Shown here piece after piece: positions 1 through 11,535 of a DNA stretch of 64,000 nucleotides. Every line of letters begins with the position of its first letter. The stretch's first letter is position 1. Made by a program: the position numbers and the translations under genes. The notes under the pieces were generated by a model. The model made no database searches. It was not told the origin of the DNA and saw only the letters and a program-made list of their open reading frames with translations. This stretch comes from Dactylorhiza incarnata (taxonomy: Eukaryota; Streptophyta; Magnoliopsida; Asparagales; Orchidaceae). Location of the stretch: assembly GCA_033032865.1 (NCBI GenBank), contig JAWHQI010000065.1, forward strand, positions 1,116,001-1,180,000, in the 5' to 3' direction.

Positions 1-1
1 T

Positions 2-55
2 GACGACCCAGAGCCGTTCGACCTGATAGATCTGATAAATGCAGACCAGTTATGA
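2..55 (+). CDS. C-terminal end of an unidentified ORF, cut by window edge
   Basis: Seventeen acidic, leucine-rich codons (reading DDPEPFDLIDLINADQL) end in TGA at 53-55. The stretch is too short to assign. It could be the last codons of a retrotransposon polyprotein lying just before the L1 LTR-like repeat, or a chance open frame. I do not recognise it. Confidence 0.2.
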   Translation, partial: DDPEPFDLIDLINADQL

Positions 56-1324
56 TTAAATGTATATTATGTCACAAAAATGTGATCTTTTGTTATAAAA
101 AAATGGGGCCCTTAGAGGCCATAAAATGAATAATGGGCAGATACAACTCTTGTAGAACTTTGAGTCTACTTTCTACAGGAATTGAAATCAAGTCATTTAG
201 GGCCCTACAACTCCTTATTGGGCTGTTATGGTGGAACTGGTCTTTGGGAAGAACAGAAATTTGAAGATGAATAACTTTCATATAGTAGATTGCATGAAGC
301 TAAAATTTGGACCACATGTGTGTGTACCTTGGACCTACTGTGTGCCCAAAAATCAAAAAATTTAGGGCACATTTTTCTAAGGTTTTAGTAATAATTTAAT
401 AAACCATCTATGGTGTATAATTTTGGTTAAATTCACTCAAATACTGCCAAATCTTCTCTGGAAGGTTGGTTGTGTGTATAATAGTGCCTGGTAAAAATCT
501 TGGGTCATTTGGACCCATGCGCGTGAATAAATCTAATTTTCAAATGAACCTTAGTAGGAAAATTTTAAGGATGTGACATGGAGGGTATTTTGTGAATTTT
601 CCCTAATCCTTGGGAGAATGAACCTGAAATTTCTTACATAGTTTAATATACCTATGTGCACCCTCTCCCCAAAAATGAGTGATATTGGGGAAAATTTTCC
701 CATGGCTTTTGTAGATATTTATTATAGTATGTTTGTGTGACACACATATTTAGATCACACCAAATGAGCCCAAATTTTGATGGGTGATGAGGTAGGCCCC
801 TATGAACCTCTGGTTGAAATTTGAGACCAAATGGGTTCATTCATTGGTTGGTATCCAACTTTTTATGTTAGGTGGAAAGTCTTGGTGTCTAATAACACAA
901 ATTTATAGATCAAAATTTTAGGGTCAAACCTACTCATTTTGAACAAAAATTGAGATGGCATGATAATAAGATCATGATTATGCCCTAGTTAAAGGTTGAG
1001 CCCAATGAGACTCTTGTATGTGAAGGAAATTCACATGCCAAAAGTCTAGGTGTTAAAAGGTGTTCAATAAGGTATTTAAGCAATACTGTTTTGAGAATTG
1101 AAGGGTATTCCCGTGGTCAATTCTCATGAAACTTAAAACATATACTTAGGGTTATGAGATAATATCATTTAAAGAAAATCATGAACCTTTGGGTTGATTT
1201 CCTTAGGAAATTAAGTTTTATGTGATTTTGTCACAATGGCCTTAAATGAGTATTATTAGGGTCCAAGCTTTCTGAAATTTCATGGGACTCTGGTATTCAC
1301 TTAGAGAGGTGATATTACACCTTG

Positions 1325-2262
1325 TGAAATTTGGTTAGATTTAATTGTGGAGAATACATCACACTTCCTTCACAATGTAGAACTTCAAGTTATAACTTGA
1401 GAAATTTATATCTTGATTTATTGACACTGGAATGGTATAAAAATTTGTACATAGACTTTTGATAGCAATATAAACCTCTGGAAATTTTGTTAGATTTATT
1501 TATTGAGAAGACATCATACTTCCTTCACAATGTAGAACTTGGAGTTATAACTTGAGAAATTTATATCTTGGATTATGTACACTGGAATGCTATAGAAATT
1601 TGTACATAGACTTTTGATAGCAATATGAACCTCTAGAAATTTTGTTAGAATTATTTATTGAGAAGACATCATACTTCCTTCGCAATGTAAAACTTGGAGT
1701 TATAACTTGAGAAATTTATATCTTGAATTATTGACACTGGAATGCTATAGAAATTTGTACATAGACTTTTGATAGCAATATGAACCTCTGGAAATTTTGT
1801 TAGATTTATTTATTGAGAAGACATCATACTTCCTTCACAATGTAGAACTTAGAGTTATAACTTGAAAAATTTATATCTTGAATTATTGACATTAGAATGC
1901 TATAGAAATTTGTACGTAGACTTTTGATTGCAATATGAACCTCTGGAAATTTTGTTAGTTTTATTTATTGAGAAGACATCATACTTCCTTCACAATGTAG
2001 AACTTGGAGTTATAACTTGAAAATTTTATATCTTGAATTATTGACATTGGGATGCTATAGAAATTTTTACATAGACTTTTGATAGCAATATGAACCTATG
2101 GAAATTTTGTTAGATTTATTTATTGAGAAGACATCATACTTCCTTCACAATGTAGAACTTGGAGTTATAACTTAAAAAATTGATATCTTGAATTATTGTT
2201 GCTGGAATGTTATAGAAATTTGTATATAGACTTTTGATATTATTTGGAAATTTTCTTGGAAT
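1325..2262 (+). repeat. 155-bp tandem repeat, six copies
   Basis: The word CTTCCTTCACAATGTAG (CTTCCTTCGCAATGTAA in the third copy) recurs at 1363, 1519, 1674, 1829, 1984 and 2139, a spacing of 155-156 bp. Neighbouring units differ at only a few positions. The array lies inside L1 and has no coding potential. It is a private minisatellite of this LTR-like repeat: L3 carries different arrays of similar period. Confidence 0.95.
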
Positions 2263-3102
2263 TATTGGCATGTGACAAAAGCTACCTCATGTTCAAATCT
2301 AGTCTCACCAGGTTTATAAGAACTAATTAAATAGGCCCAAATACGTTTGTTCGGTGAAATAAAATTAGAAATCTGAATGTGGGTAACCCTACAACTACTG
2401 GAACTAGAATCGACTCATTCTTAATTAGGATTCATATAGTCACCCTTTTAGGACATGTGGACTTGATTAAAGGTCGCCGGTCTGCGAATAGTAAAAACTG
2501 AAATGTTAGATTTAGTCCCCTCCCTTATGGTCACCACCCTCGGAGGTGCTAACCATTTGGTATTTACATGTGCATAATTGATCAATGAGTTAACCAGTAG
2601 TGGAATACACTAGTAGTGGAGGTTGGGGTGCGGTTAGTAAAATTATCAAATCGGGATTTTGATAATTCAAGCTAAGTTTTAAAGGGGGGAGGTCTACAGT
2701 AACTAGAACCCCAGTTAATATTAGGTCATGGAACTTATAGATCATGTTTAAGAGAGGTCGGGAGAGACAGTCCACTATTAAAGCAAGGCAAGGACTGGTG
2801 TTCAATTGAGCTCTGTCGCTTCCCTGTCCATGTAGTTGAAATCATCCTAATAAGACAGCATAACATGAGAGGTACTACGGTAAAAGAATGGGTAGTCACC
2901 AATAAGAGTAAATATCTGAAAAGGGGGATTTGGGCTTCAACCCATTGTCTTCCCTGGTATCGCTGCGAGCCCTTCATCGGGTAGACCTCGGGAAGTCCAG
3001 GATTCACCCTAAACTTCTAAGTATAACTAAACAATAGACAGGAGTAGTAAGTAGGAGAACTCGATATGTGAACCTCATCCCAAAGTTGGGACGGAACGGT
3101 AC

Positions 3103-3240
3103 AAGTACTAGATAGTTCTATGAGCGGTAGGCTCGATATTGTCTAAGAAGGACTAGATAGTCCTATGAGCGATAGGCTCGGTATTATAAGAAAGGAAGGG
3201 CTAAGTCCTGCGAGCTGAGGGCTCAGTGTTTCACTTAGAG
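3103..3240 (+). repeat. Short diverged direct repeat around 'GAGCGGTAGGCTCG'
   Basis: Three successive blocks (near 3103, 3149 and 3200) repeat the pattern 'tagt(c/t)ctatgagcg(g/a)taggctcg'. The third is strongly diverged. They lie in L1 and are non-coding. Confidence 0.7.
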
Positions 3241-3258
3241 GCATTATTGTAAAAAGTA

Positions 3259-3500
3259 GTACGCGTATACCCTGTGTGTTCTTAGGGACATACATAAAGT
3301 TTTAGGCCAGATGTAGTTTCATATATAAGCCTAAGAGTGGAGACTCAAAAAGGGAATATAGAGGTGGTGCTTATCGGATAGTACGTGAATACCTTGTGTG
3401 TTCTTAGGGGCGTACGTAAGGTCTAGGATGGGAAATGTGTGACATAAGCCTAGAAGTGGACATGCCCGATCCACTACCCTGTTTACCTCAACTAGGTACT
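3259..3500 (+). repeat. 122-bp tandem duplication in L1
   Basis: Two copies start at 3259 and 3381. Each opens with GTACG(C/T)G and shares CTGTGTGTTCTTAGGG or a one-base variant, then 'ataagccta(a/g)(g)a(g)agtgga'. The block corresponds to the GC-richer block of L2 (5160-5340) and L3 (25660-25830) read on the other strand. Confidence 0.75.
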
Positions 3501-3618
3501 TGAGTTGTCACACTCGAACAGGGGGAACTAACAAAAGGTCTGTACATACATAGTCGGTGGGTGAGTTGCATCATTGCATTGCACAACATAACATATCATC
3601 ATTGCATAAACAAGACCA

Positions 3619-3716
3619 CATCGTATAAATTAGTATGGGCTCTTTTATACGATGAGTTTACCTTAGTGCCAGATTCCTTAACTTATATGTTTGTATGAGC
3701 ATCCATATGAGTTAAG
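3619..3716 (+). other. Twin hairpin block of L1
   Basis: Two adjacent stem-loops are present. The first has arms CATCGTATAAA (3619-3629) and TTTATACGATG (3644-3654). The second has arms CCTTAACTTATATG (about 3676-3690) and CATATGAGTTAAGG (3703-3716). The same pair is present in L2 and L3 in reverse orientation, with stem changes that keep pairing. The loops share GTATGAGC or GTATGGGC. Role unknown; a packaging, dimerisation or terminator-like RNA structure is possible. Confidence 0.7.
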
Positions 3717-4032
3717 GTAACTTTTGTAGCTGCTCTCCATATATAGAATTATGCATTCAGATACTTCTTACTATGATTACTATTGTTGGGTGTTTCATTA
3801 TACTGCTATTTAGAACCTTCTGAATTGTTGTATTATTACATATGGCTTACTTATATAAATTGCTAGAGATAGACTATACTTTATTCATAACTATGCAAAA
3901 TAGTCTTGTCACCTGCTTGATATATTACCCCTTGTTGTCATCCACTTCCTCCTCCTGCATGGTGCCTAGGAGTCGCAGGTGGAGGCGGTGAAGAGCCTGT
4001 TGAGTCTTATAAACTGACGTCCGGTTGTGGCA

Positions 4033-4668
4033 TAATAAACAGGAGTGCTAGGAGGAGCAGACCCGCAACCGGAGGGAGGAACATGACACAGTAGCAAGGC
4101 CCAAACTTGAACTCTCAGCAGCTACAGGGAGAGCACTGGTGAGCGACCATCTTCCGATTCCTGTCCTTCATATCTACCTTGTTCAGAGTAGAGAGTTACT
4201 CATTCGTGAAGGCACCGTCGAATGTCAGTGCTAACAATGCTATATTTTTGCCAAGAGAGATGTAAACCCCCTACCAGAACACGAGACACGGCCGAGGTGA
4301 GTCCTATGCCCAGGATAGCCACCTTACGGAAGTGCCAGCACACGTGCTAGCCCCCTCCACAAGATGCCTATCCTGCCGGCTATTCTCACATATCATCATG
4401 CCAACCCATCAATAATAGAAAACAACAGAAGCCATTTATTCACAATTAAGTAATAATGTCCATACATCATAAAAGGACAGGAAGCTACAAAAGCTCCTGT
4501 TAAACATCAGAGTACAAACTTACCCTAAGGCTAAATCTCAACCACTCGCTCACATCTGCCACTGACGGTAGCCGAGGTATCGTAGTCACCAGCCCTATCA
4601 CCCTGGCCTGGCTGTCCTCCTGTGTCGTACGCTACTGTTCCATCTGAGTATGCTCCTAAAAATGGGGG
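4033..4668 (+). other. Non-coding stretch between L1 and L2
   Basis: No ORF or RNA gene is visible. The right half (about 4300-4668, containing TCCTGCCGGCTA at 4373) resembles the reverse complement of 8039-8330, the stretch that borders the far end of L2. It is probably internal sequence of the element that owns the L-type LTRs. No primer-binding site is recognisable after 4032. Confidence 0.4.
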
Positions 4669-4946
4669 TGTAACAACCATTAGTCATAAAAGACTAAGTG
4701 GCTTCACATCCTCTCCCCTGGAGACTCCAAGGCATCGGGCGGAAGGGAATGGAGAAAAGCTGCAATATAATCAGTAGTAGCAAAAGCAGGTGACATGCTG
4801 ATGTTCTTAATCTAGCAGATATTATATCAACAGTACAACAAGAAGGCAGGTTACATCAAGAGGTATCACCATGTATATAAAAGCACATATATACTACCAG
4901 TATATCAATACATGAGTATGCAGTATATGGCAATTTCACAACGTAC

Positions 4947-5039
4947 CTTAACTTATATGAATGCTCATACAAACTTATAAGTTAAGGTTTCCAATTTGGA
5001 ACCCATCATATAAAAGAGCTCATACTAATTTATATGATG
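4947..5039 (-). other. Twin hairpin block of L2
   Basis: The arms CCTTAACTTAT (4947-4957) and ATAAGTTAAGG (4978-4988), then CATCATATAAA (5004-5014) and TTTATATGATG (5029-5039), form two stem-loops. They are equivalent to the L1 pair at 3619-3716 read from the other strand. Confidence 0.75.
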
Positions 5040-6236
5040 GACCCGATGCGATGCAATGCTATGTTCATGAAAGGATGAATGCAATACAATGATTATGATA
5101 TGATGACTCACCCATGCATATTTGCTATGTCGACATAGACCTGTAGTTCCCATTTTTCGAGGGTAGCTAACCTCTCAGGCGCCCCCCGTCGTGGCCAGGC
5201 GGTGGCAGTGGAGCAGGCTCCTCCACTATTAGGCAGGTATGAACACTACCAGACCTAGGCCTATGTATGCCTCGACGCTAAGAACACACAACAGAGACCC
5301 TGCGTACTGCTTACATCATGCTGAGTTTTCATAACACGGAAGGGGTCTTGGGAAGTGAACACCAAGAACACAGCCCAACCGGTCTAGAGTCTAACTGCCG
5401 GCTTCTGTCGGTGTCACGACTAGCAAGCTCGTAGACCCGCCACAAGTAATCCTCCAACTAGGATCATTACACCACCATGTGTAAACCATGCACATCCTTG
5501 TAATTCCCATGCACACCCATGTTATCGAGCACCCAAGGACTCACAGATGGAGTCTTCTTACTTTTCACATCATACCAGTTCAACCGATGTTAATTAGCAT
5601 CAAGTGCCCCCAACAACCGAGTCCCTAACATCTCACCATAAGATATAACCATATCTTATAACCCACATCAAGCCATCAATTCTACCCATACCGAGTTGCT
5701 ATAACTCTTGTGTGGTGGCGTGCGCATAACCTGGAAATTACTCTACAAGATCCTGCAGGACTACCCATGTGTAAAGAGACATATTCATATTTCGCTACAT
5801 AAGTAAGCCCAAACATTTCACTGATATTCAATCCTCAAGCACAGACCACAACGCGTTCCAACACGATAAAGTTATCAACCTTATTGAGAGGTTATCACCA
5901 AATTGGACATCCGATAGATTGTCAATCGATGCGTGCATTTATATAAACATGTGCTTTTTACGATTCCACATAAACTATTAATTGAAAGTTCATTTAAGGA
6001 GACATATCAACAACATAAATCTGAAGTTATTATCGCAGGCCCATACTAGCATGTACATGATTCATACAAAATTTCGGCCCCATCGGCCTTCACATCTAGC
6101 ATTTATATCTCCTTCAGGTTATCAAATGAAACAACGATAACTTTATTACTACTTATCCAAAATTATGAAACCCAACCAGAGTATACATATTGTCATCACA
6201 AATCTAATCATCTGATGTACTATCAACCGATGGGAG

Positions 6237-6246
6237 CATTTATATA
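6237..6246 (-). promoter_or_regulatory. TATA-like box in L2 (second copy near 5936-5945)
   Basis: On the minus strand it reads TATATAAATG, about 150 bp downstream of the GC-rich palindrome array. A nearly identical context recurs about 300 bp further downstream, so the region seems duplicated. Assignment is by sequence only. Confidence 0.4.
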
Positions 6247-6390
6247 AACAAGTTCTCTAAATTATTCATTCAATTGTGCATCGAAATGCCCCATTTCAGG
6301 ATCATAAAATTCATCTACACCTCACCCAATTGATATGGGAATCCAGGAACTCCTACCCCACCAAAGGAGGAGAACCAAAAGTTCTCTGCT

Positions 6391-6970
6391 TGCTAGCGCC
6401 GGAGGTAGCGCTACCGCCGGGCGCTAGTGATCCAGCCGACACAACTTCCTGTCGATGTCGACGGGAAGCTAACCCTTCCCGTCGATGGGAAGCTTTTCCT
6501 TCTCGTCGATTTTCATATAACCTTTCCCCGTCGACATTTTGACACACTAGCACCAGCGGTAAGGCTATCGTCGGGCGCTAGTATTTCTACTTCCACTCCT
6601 TCCTGTGGATCTTAAGTGTGACGAGAAGTTCTCCCTTCTCGTCGGCAAGTTGGCTCGCTAGCGCCGGCGGTAGCACTACCGTCAGGCGTTAGTGATTCTA
6701 TCCACTCCCTTTCCATGGACATTAAGTGTCGACGAGAAGTTACTCCTTCCCGTCGATGTTGGCGGGAAGCTAACCCTTCCCGTCGATTTTCACATAGCCT
6801 TTCCCCGTCGACGTTTCGACATGCTAGCGCCGACGGTAGCGCTACCGCCGAGCGCTAGCGATCCTACCAGCATCCCTTCCCGTCGACATTAAGTGTTAAC
6901 GGGAAGTTATGTCTTCCCATCAGCAAGTCAACATGCTAGCGCCGGCGGTAGAGCTACCGTCGAGCGCTAG
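6391..6970 (-). repeat. Array of about 36-bp GC-rich quasi-palindromes in L2
   Basis: Five copies of a near-perfect palindrome with outer arms GCTAGCGCCGGCGGTAG / CTACCGCCGGGCGCTAG lie at about 6391-6427, 6547-6582, 6656-6692, 6823-6859 and 6934-6970. Between them are TCGACGGGAAG / CTTCCCGTCGA inverted words. Two shorter copies occur near 7815-7866. This is the GC-rich counterpart of the palindrome arrays in the copia LTRs of this window. Small ORFs on both strands here are by-products. Confidence 0.85.
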
Positions 6971-8038
6971 CTTAACAGAGTAGATCCTCTGTTATTCATT
7001 TCCAAATCTCTTCTCTGGTAGCCCAGCTCTTAATTCATATAAATTTTAGTTCTTTCCCTAAGATTTGGACCTTCATCTCTATTCATGAGTATATATCCAC
7101 TATGATTCAAGTCAACAACTGCTACCATAGTTATAATTTAGCCCTTTTTAACCTAGACTATTCATCATCTTCCCCAATTAAGAAATTAGGGCATTACAAC
7201 TTCTCTCCTCCAATACTCCCTAATTAGACCATGGATTTCTACTAAATTAAATCCTATCTCTTCCTTTTGAATAGAAGAAGTGATTGAAGGAACTTTCGCG
7301 GCAATCGGTGCCCTAAAATGAAAGATCCGATTTAGTCTTTTCCTAAGAAGCTCCATTAACTCACAAGCCAAGCTCTTTTGAGCTCAACACCTCTCCTAAT
7401 TTTCTCTACGATCTAGCACCAAGGGAGAGGGGTCGGAAGTCACCTTATTTTTTGGCCATGGTTGGAGCTCGTCTTCATGGCAGCATGGTGGTGGTCGGCC
7501 AAGCTCCAAGTCCTTCTCCAATGTTGCTCCTTAAAGAACCCTAGGTTAAAAGCTTAAGGTGAGAGGAAGAGGATGAAGAAAAAGAAGAAGGAAAAGAAGG
7601 AGAAGATGTGGAAGAAGATGAATAATTCCTCTGATTAAGAATTCAGCCCACTCATGCTTAAGAGAAAATGAAGAGAGAGAGAGCATTAAAGAGCTTTTAA
7701 TGCAATTCCAACTCCCAAGACTTGTGCCAGCCGTTTAATGGCTTTTAAATTCCATCTTTGACTTAGATTTAGGCGATTAGGCCACTCACCAAGTAAAAAG
7801 TCAAGGGTTCTAATTCGGCCGCTACCGCCGGCGCTAGCTAAATCTACCGCCGGCGCTAGCTCCCTACTACCAATTCCTTGCCATTTGCCTCCTAACTTCA
7901 AAGGGTGAGGGTTACACCCACCCCTAGAGATCAGGGCACATCCATGGCACCAATAGGATCTCAAGAATCCTACTTAGCGCAAGCATCTCCAAGCAACTTG
8001 TGTCACTCGAAGGGTCTAGCTCGAATTGGGATGTTACA

Positions 8039-8349
8039 AGAGAGGCCAAGAAAATATGATGTATCGGGCTTAAGCCCTTTTTACTCTAGCGTTTCTTTTT
8101 CAGTACTCTATCTATTTTGTATCTCATTTGGACAAGTATCTTAATGATTATGTGATTGTTGTGGATATGGTTTCTTATTTATACTATGATGCATGGTTGG
8201 CCTGGATGAATGATTAGCCGGCAGGATCAGCGTCTTGTGGTGGGGTCCTTCCTGAGTGAAGGTGTCATCACAAGACGCTGGTTCTGGGAGGTAAGACCCG
8301 GGAATGAATGCAAAAAATGGGTATTACATGACAAATCACATGTGTCGTG
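8039..8349 (-). other. Non-coding remnant bordering L2
   Basis: Similar in reverse to 4300-4668 (shared TAGCCGGCAGGAT core near 8217). The inverted words CAGCGTCTTG and CAAGACGCTG (8229-8281) form a hairpin. No ORF of note. Its right end meets the internal side of GypG, which is truncated here. Confidence 0.4.
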
Positions 8350-8368
8350 TTCCCCGACAGCGGTGCCA
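8350..8368 (-). other. Primer-binding site of GypG (tRNA-Asp type)
   Basis: The minus strand reads TGGCACCGCTGTCGGGGAA. It differs by a few bases from the complement of the plant tRNA-Asp 3' end, the PBS common in Athila/Tat-type gypsy elements. It abuts the inner end of the LTR at 8375. Confidence 0.75.
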
Positions 8369-9233
8369 AAAACTTGACGCGCCGCCCCACTGCACCGCTA
8401 TAGGCGGGAACGAGACTACGGTCTGAAAGACGGTGAACCAGTCATTGTCAAGTAATAAATAAAACGAGAATAAATCCCCGAGTATCGAATCTCACATGGA
8501 ATACGCCAGGGTGGATTAATCGTTTGAGGAGAGACTTGAGATTGAAGTCCCTTAAGTCGGGGTTTAACGGGGGGTTTTGGTTTCTGATTACAGCTAATGT
8601 GGGAAAAGGAAACTTGAAACTATATGGGTCACCTTCACCGCTTCGCGCCTCCGTGGGCCGCAAACCTCCGCTTCGCACGTTGCACCTAGCAAATGCTAAG
8701 GTCAACCTTTCTCTCAATGTCAACACAAGAACTCAAGTGGAAAATAACACATACAAGAGGTTAGGCCTCCTAAGCAACTCAAAGGAACATGACATAAATA
8801 GATTTGCATATAAGAAAAACCATGTCCACAACCATCATCATAAATAGAAGAGCACAACCATTCAGCTACCAAATGTGCGGAAAAGAAGAGAAGATATACA
8901 AACAGTGCTCGAGACTATTCTGTGGATGCGGAGGAAACTCTGGAGGAACACTCCATTGAAGCTTCGATCATCGACTATCGTCCAGGGTCCTTGAAGTTGT
9001 CTCCCTTTTAGCCCATCTTCTCGAGAGAATGCACCGTCCACGTCTCCACCTCACGATCCTAGCTTACAGAGAGGAAATGGCGGCTAGATCTTCACTTAGA
9101 TGCTCTTGGATGATGGAGAGAGCTTAGGGGATGATTCCTAACCCTTGGAGGAAGAAAAATCGCCTCTAGGGCGTTGACTGCGGAAGGGTTTCAGAGGGAA
9201 AATTGCAGATCCCGTCATTCCTGTCAAATCCAG

Positions 9234-9241
9234 TATTTATA
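9234..9241 (-). promoter_or_regulatory. TATA box of GypG LTR
   Basis: The minus strand reads CCTATAAATACTGG around here. It sits about 15 bp downstream (transcription sense) of the lower edge of the CTCGTGCG word array. Confidence 0.6.
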
Positions 9242-9249
9242 GGCAGCAA

Positions 9250-9660
9250 AAATGAACAACACGCACGAGTAGACGCACGACCTCTGGTCATGCGCTAAAG
9301 AAGTCCAGTACTCGTGCGCCAAGGAACTTGTACCAAAAATGTCAGAAAGATAAGCGCGCACTAGTAGGCGCAGGACCACTAGTCATGCGCTAAGGAATGT
9401 CATCTACTCGTGCGCGAAGAAACATTCGTCGAATAGAGCTGGTGGGAGGTAAAATCCGTCGAGACGAATCAAGGAGATTTTTAAGACATAACCACTGGTC
9501 GTGTGCGAAGAAATCCCCTGATCGTGCGCGAAGGATGGCCAACACTCGTGCGATTTTCTGGAGAATTTTGACCAAATAGTGCACACGACCACTGGTCGTG
9601 CGCGAAGGATCCACTGATTTTGCGTGAAGGAAAACGCACGAGCAATGGCCAATGATGCAA
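9250..9660 (-). repeat. Interspersed palindromic words (CGCACGAG / CTCGTGCG) in GypG LTR
   Basis: At least eight intact or decayed copies of the inverted words, often with an intervening CTGGTC/GACCAC, are spaced 15-60 bp apart upstream of the TATA box. The short ORFs drawn through this region on both strands are not genes. Confidence 0.75.
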
Positions 9661-9957
9661 AATGGGCCAAAACTCTTCGGAAATCCACACAATTCTGTAC
9701 CTGCATGAAACACAGCCAAACCCACTAGAACAATGCATCCACATAGAAAAACATAAAGTAAAATAAAAAGAGAAGGAGAGACAATCTCCTTCATGCAAGG
9801 AATGACCTAAACTAAGCTCCAAATAGCTAAAACTTGCTCAAAAGACTATAAGACCACAAACAAAGATTTTATGTTATTATCAAATGAAAGATGAGCGAAA
9901 AGAGAAGAAACTGAGCTATTAAATGAGCCTAGAATACTATATGAAATACACTCATCA

Positions 9958-11535
9958 CACTTCTTCTTGTTCTCACTCCTTGGCTTATGTATCCAATGAC
10001 TTAACTGCTTGGGTGGTCTTTAAGGTGTCTCCAAGCTGGTGGAATTGCTCCTTGATTATCAGCAGTTTCTATTCCTGCTGGTTATTGTCCAAGCACCGTC
10101 TCTTGTGATTCTCTTTAGATTTGTTCTCCATCTTCAATGATCAAGTCTTGAGATGTAGACTCTTGTAGGCTTAGCTCTTTCAGCTTCAAATCTATTTCTG
10201 CAACATTAGAAGAACTATATAAGACTTCATGAATCATGCCCGTCTCATCAAATACAACATGAATTGATAATTCTACAACATGAGTCTTTTTGTTGAATAT
10301 TCTATAAGCCTTGTTGTGCCTACTATATCCAACATAGATTCCTTCAAAACATTTTTTTAGCAAATTTCGTTAGATAAGACTTTCCATTATTTAGAACAAA
10401 ACACTTACATCCAAAGATCCTAAAGTAGGCTAGAATTGGTTTTCTGCCCTTCATTAGTTCATAAGAAGTTTTCTTGTGACATTTGATGATAGAAGTTCTA
10501 TTCTGCACATGGCATGTAGTGTTGACAGCTTCAGCCCAGAAATATTTTTGGTAGTGAAAGAGTCACTTAACATGATTCTCCCAACTTCTATGAGAGTTCT
10601 ACTTTTCCTCTCAATAACTCCATTTTGCTATGGTGTTCTTAGAGAAGAATTTTTTTGAAGGATACCTTGTTCTTTGTAGAAATCTGCCTTGAGTTCAGAC
10701 TGAAATTATGTTCCATGGTCACTTCTGATTTTGACCACAGTACAGTTCTTTTCATTCTAAACTTGCTTGACAAATGATACAAAGATGTCCAAGGTATCAG
10801 ACTTTTTCTTAAGAAAGAACACCCAAACATATCTAGAGAAGTCATCAACTATAACAAAAGTGTATAACTTCCTTCCTAAACTATGAATTAACATAGGACC
10901 AAATAAATCCATATGCAATAGATACAAACATCTTTCAGAATCTTTAGAGTCAAAGCTCTTAAAGGTGGTCTTAGTCTGCTTGCCCATCTGGCAGGCGTGA
11001 CAAATACCCTCTTTAAAGCATTTGAGATTATGTCAATTTTTAACTAAATCTTCTGAAAATAGCTTGCTGATTGTCTTGTAGTTCATGTGAGCAAGTCCCT
11101 TGTGCCATTGCACACAAAGAGAGACTTTCTCATTTGCTACAAGACAAACAAGTGTAGAAAATTCTAAGCATAAGAAGTTTAAACAATATACATTTCCACT
11201 CCTAGTGATTGATAGGATTGTCTCAAAGTTTACAAAATATTTAATAAGACACTTATCCTAGTAGAACTCAATGACATAGCCTAGATCATATAGTTGGCTA
11301 ATGCTTATAAGGTTGTGTTGCAGCCCTTCTACATAATCTACTTTTGTAATTGAGACTATGCCATTGGTAATCATACCATAGCCTTTAATGATGCCTCTGC
11401 AGATCCACCAAATATTACTTTGGCTCCATCTTCCATAGGGGTAAAGTTCTTCAAAAGGCTTCTTGTTCTAATTATGTGCCTGGAATATCCACTGTCCAAA
11501 TACCAGATAGGCATTTTGTTGGTCTTTGTACATAC
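9958..11535 (-). pseudogene. SireB pol fragment: protease and integrase
   Basis: Ty1/copia pol, minus strand. It starts with the protease core WYLDSG near 11500, followed by the integrase zinc-binding region (HWHK...; CHACQMGKQ near 11000). The integrase catalytic core comes next: LLHMDLFGP near 10900, VIVDDFSRY near 10850 and a decayed QNGV-ERK near 10640. The GYSRHNKAYRIFNKKT block lies near 10330 and a linker leads to RHLKDHP near 10000. Many stops and frameshifts occur. Homology ends at 9958 where GypG begins; reverse transcriptase is absent from the window. It is the oldest-looking copia copy here and the host of SireA. Confidence 0.85.

Larger units (their letters stand above)
56..4032 (+). 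mobile_element. L1: long non-coding LTR-like repeat, plus orientation, left end uncertain
   Basis: This AT-rich stretch has no credible ORF. It matches, in reverse orientation, landmarks of L2 (4669-8038) and L3 (25154-29746). These are the block near 2960-3000 (matching about 26297-26340), a twin-hairpin block at 3619-3716, a GC-richer block at 3240-3540, and a terminal block about 3910-4032 that ends in CA. Such length fits long LTRs of some Ty3/gypsy lineages or a LARD-type element, but no coding domain survives to prove the class. I do not see the expected TGTAAC start, so it may lie outside the window or be mutated. Confidence 0.45.
4669..8038 (-). mobile_element. L2: long non-coding LTR-like repeat, minus orientation
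   Basis: On the minus strand the block starts TGTAACATCCC (8038) and ends GGTTGTTACA (4669), i.e. TG...CA with terminal inverted repeats, as expected of an LTR. It is homologous in reverse to L1 and in parallel to L3. The flanks (GGGGG left, AGAGA right) give no target-site duplication, so it is not a clean solo-LTR insertion. It holds palindromic GC-rich repeats (6391-6970) and TATA-like sequences, and no coding domain. Confidence 0.5.
8375..9957 (-). mobile_element. GypG: Ty3/gypsy-type LTR, minus orientation
   Basis: On the minus strand it starts TGATGAGTGTATTTC (9957) and ends ...GGCGCGTCA (8375), followed by a tRNA-Asp-like PBS, so it is a 5' LTR of 1583 bp. Its internal region is lost beyond about 8340, where L2-flanking sequence begins. 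It lies in SireB, whose pol reading frame runs up to 9958. It contains a repeated CGCACGAG/CTCGTGCG word array (9250-9660) and a TATA box. Lineage (Athila/Tat) is inferred from the LTR start and PBS only. Confidence 0.7.

Noticed and set aside
7186..8144. Small ORFs near the end of L2 as host genes
   Set aside because: Short, overlapping on both strands, without domains, inside an LTR-like repeat.
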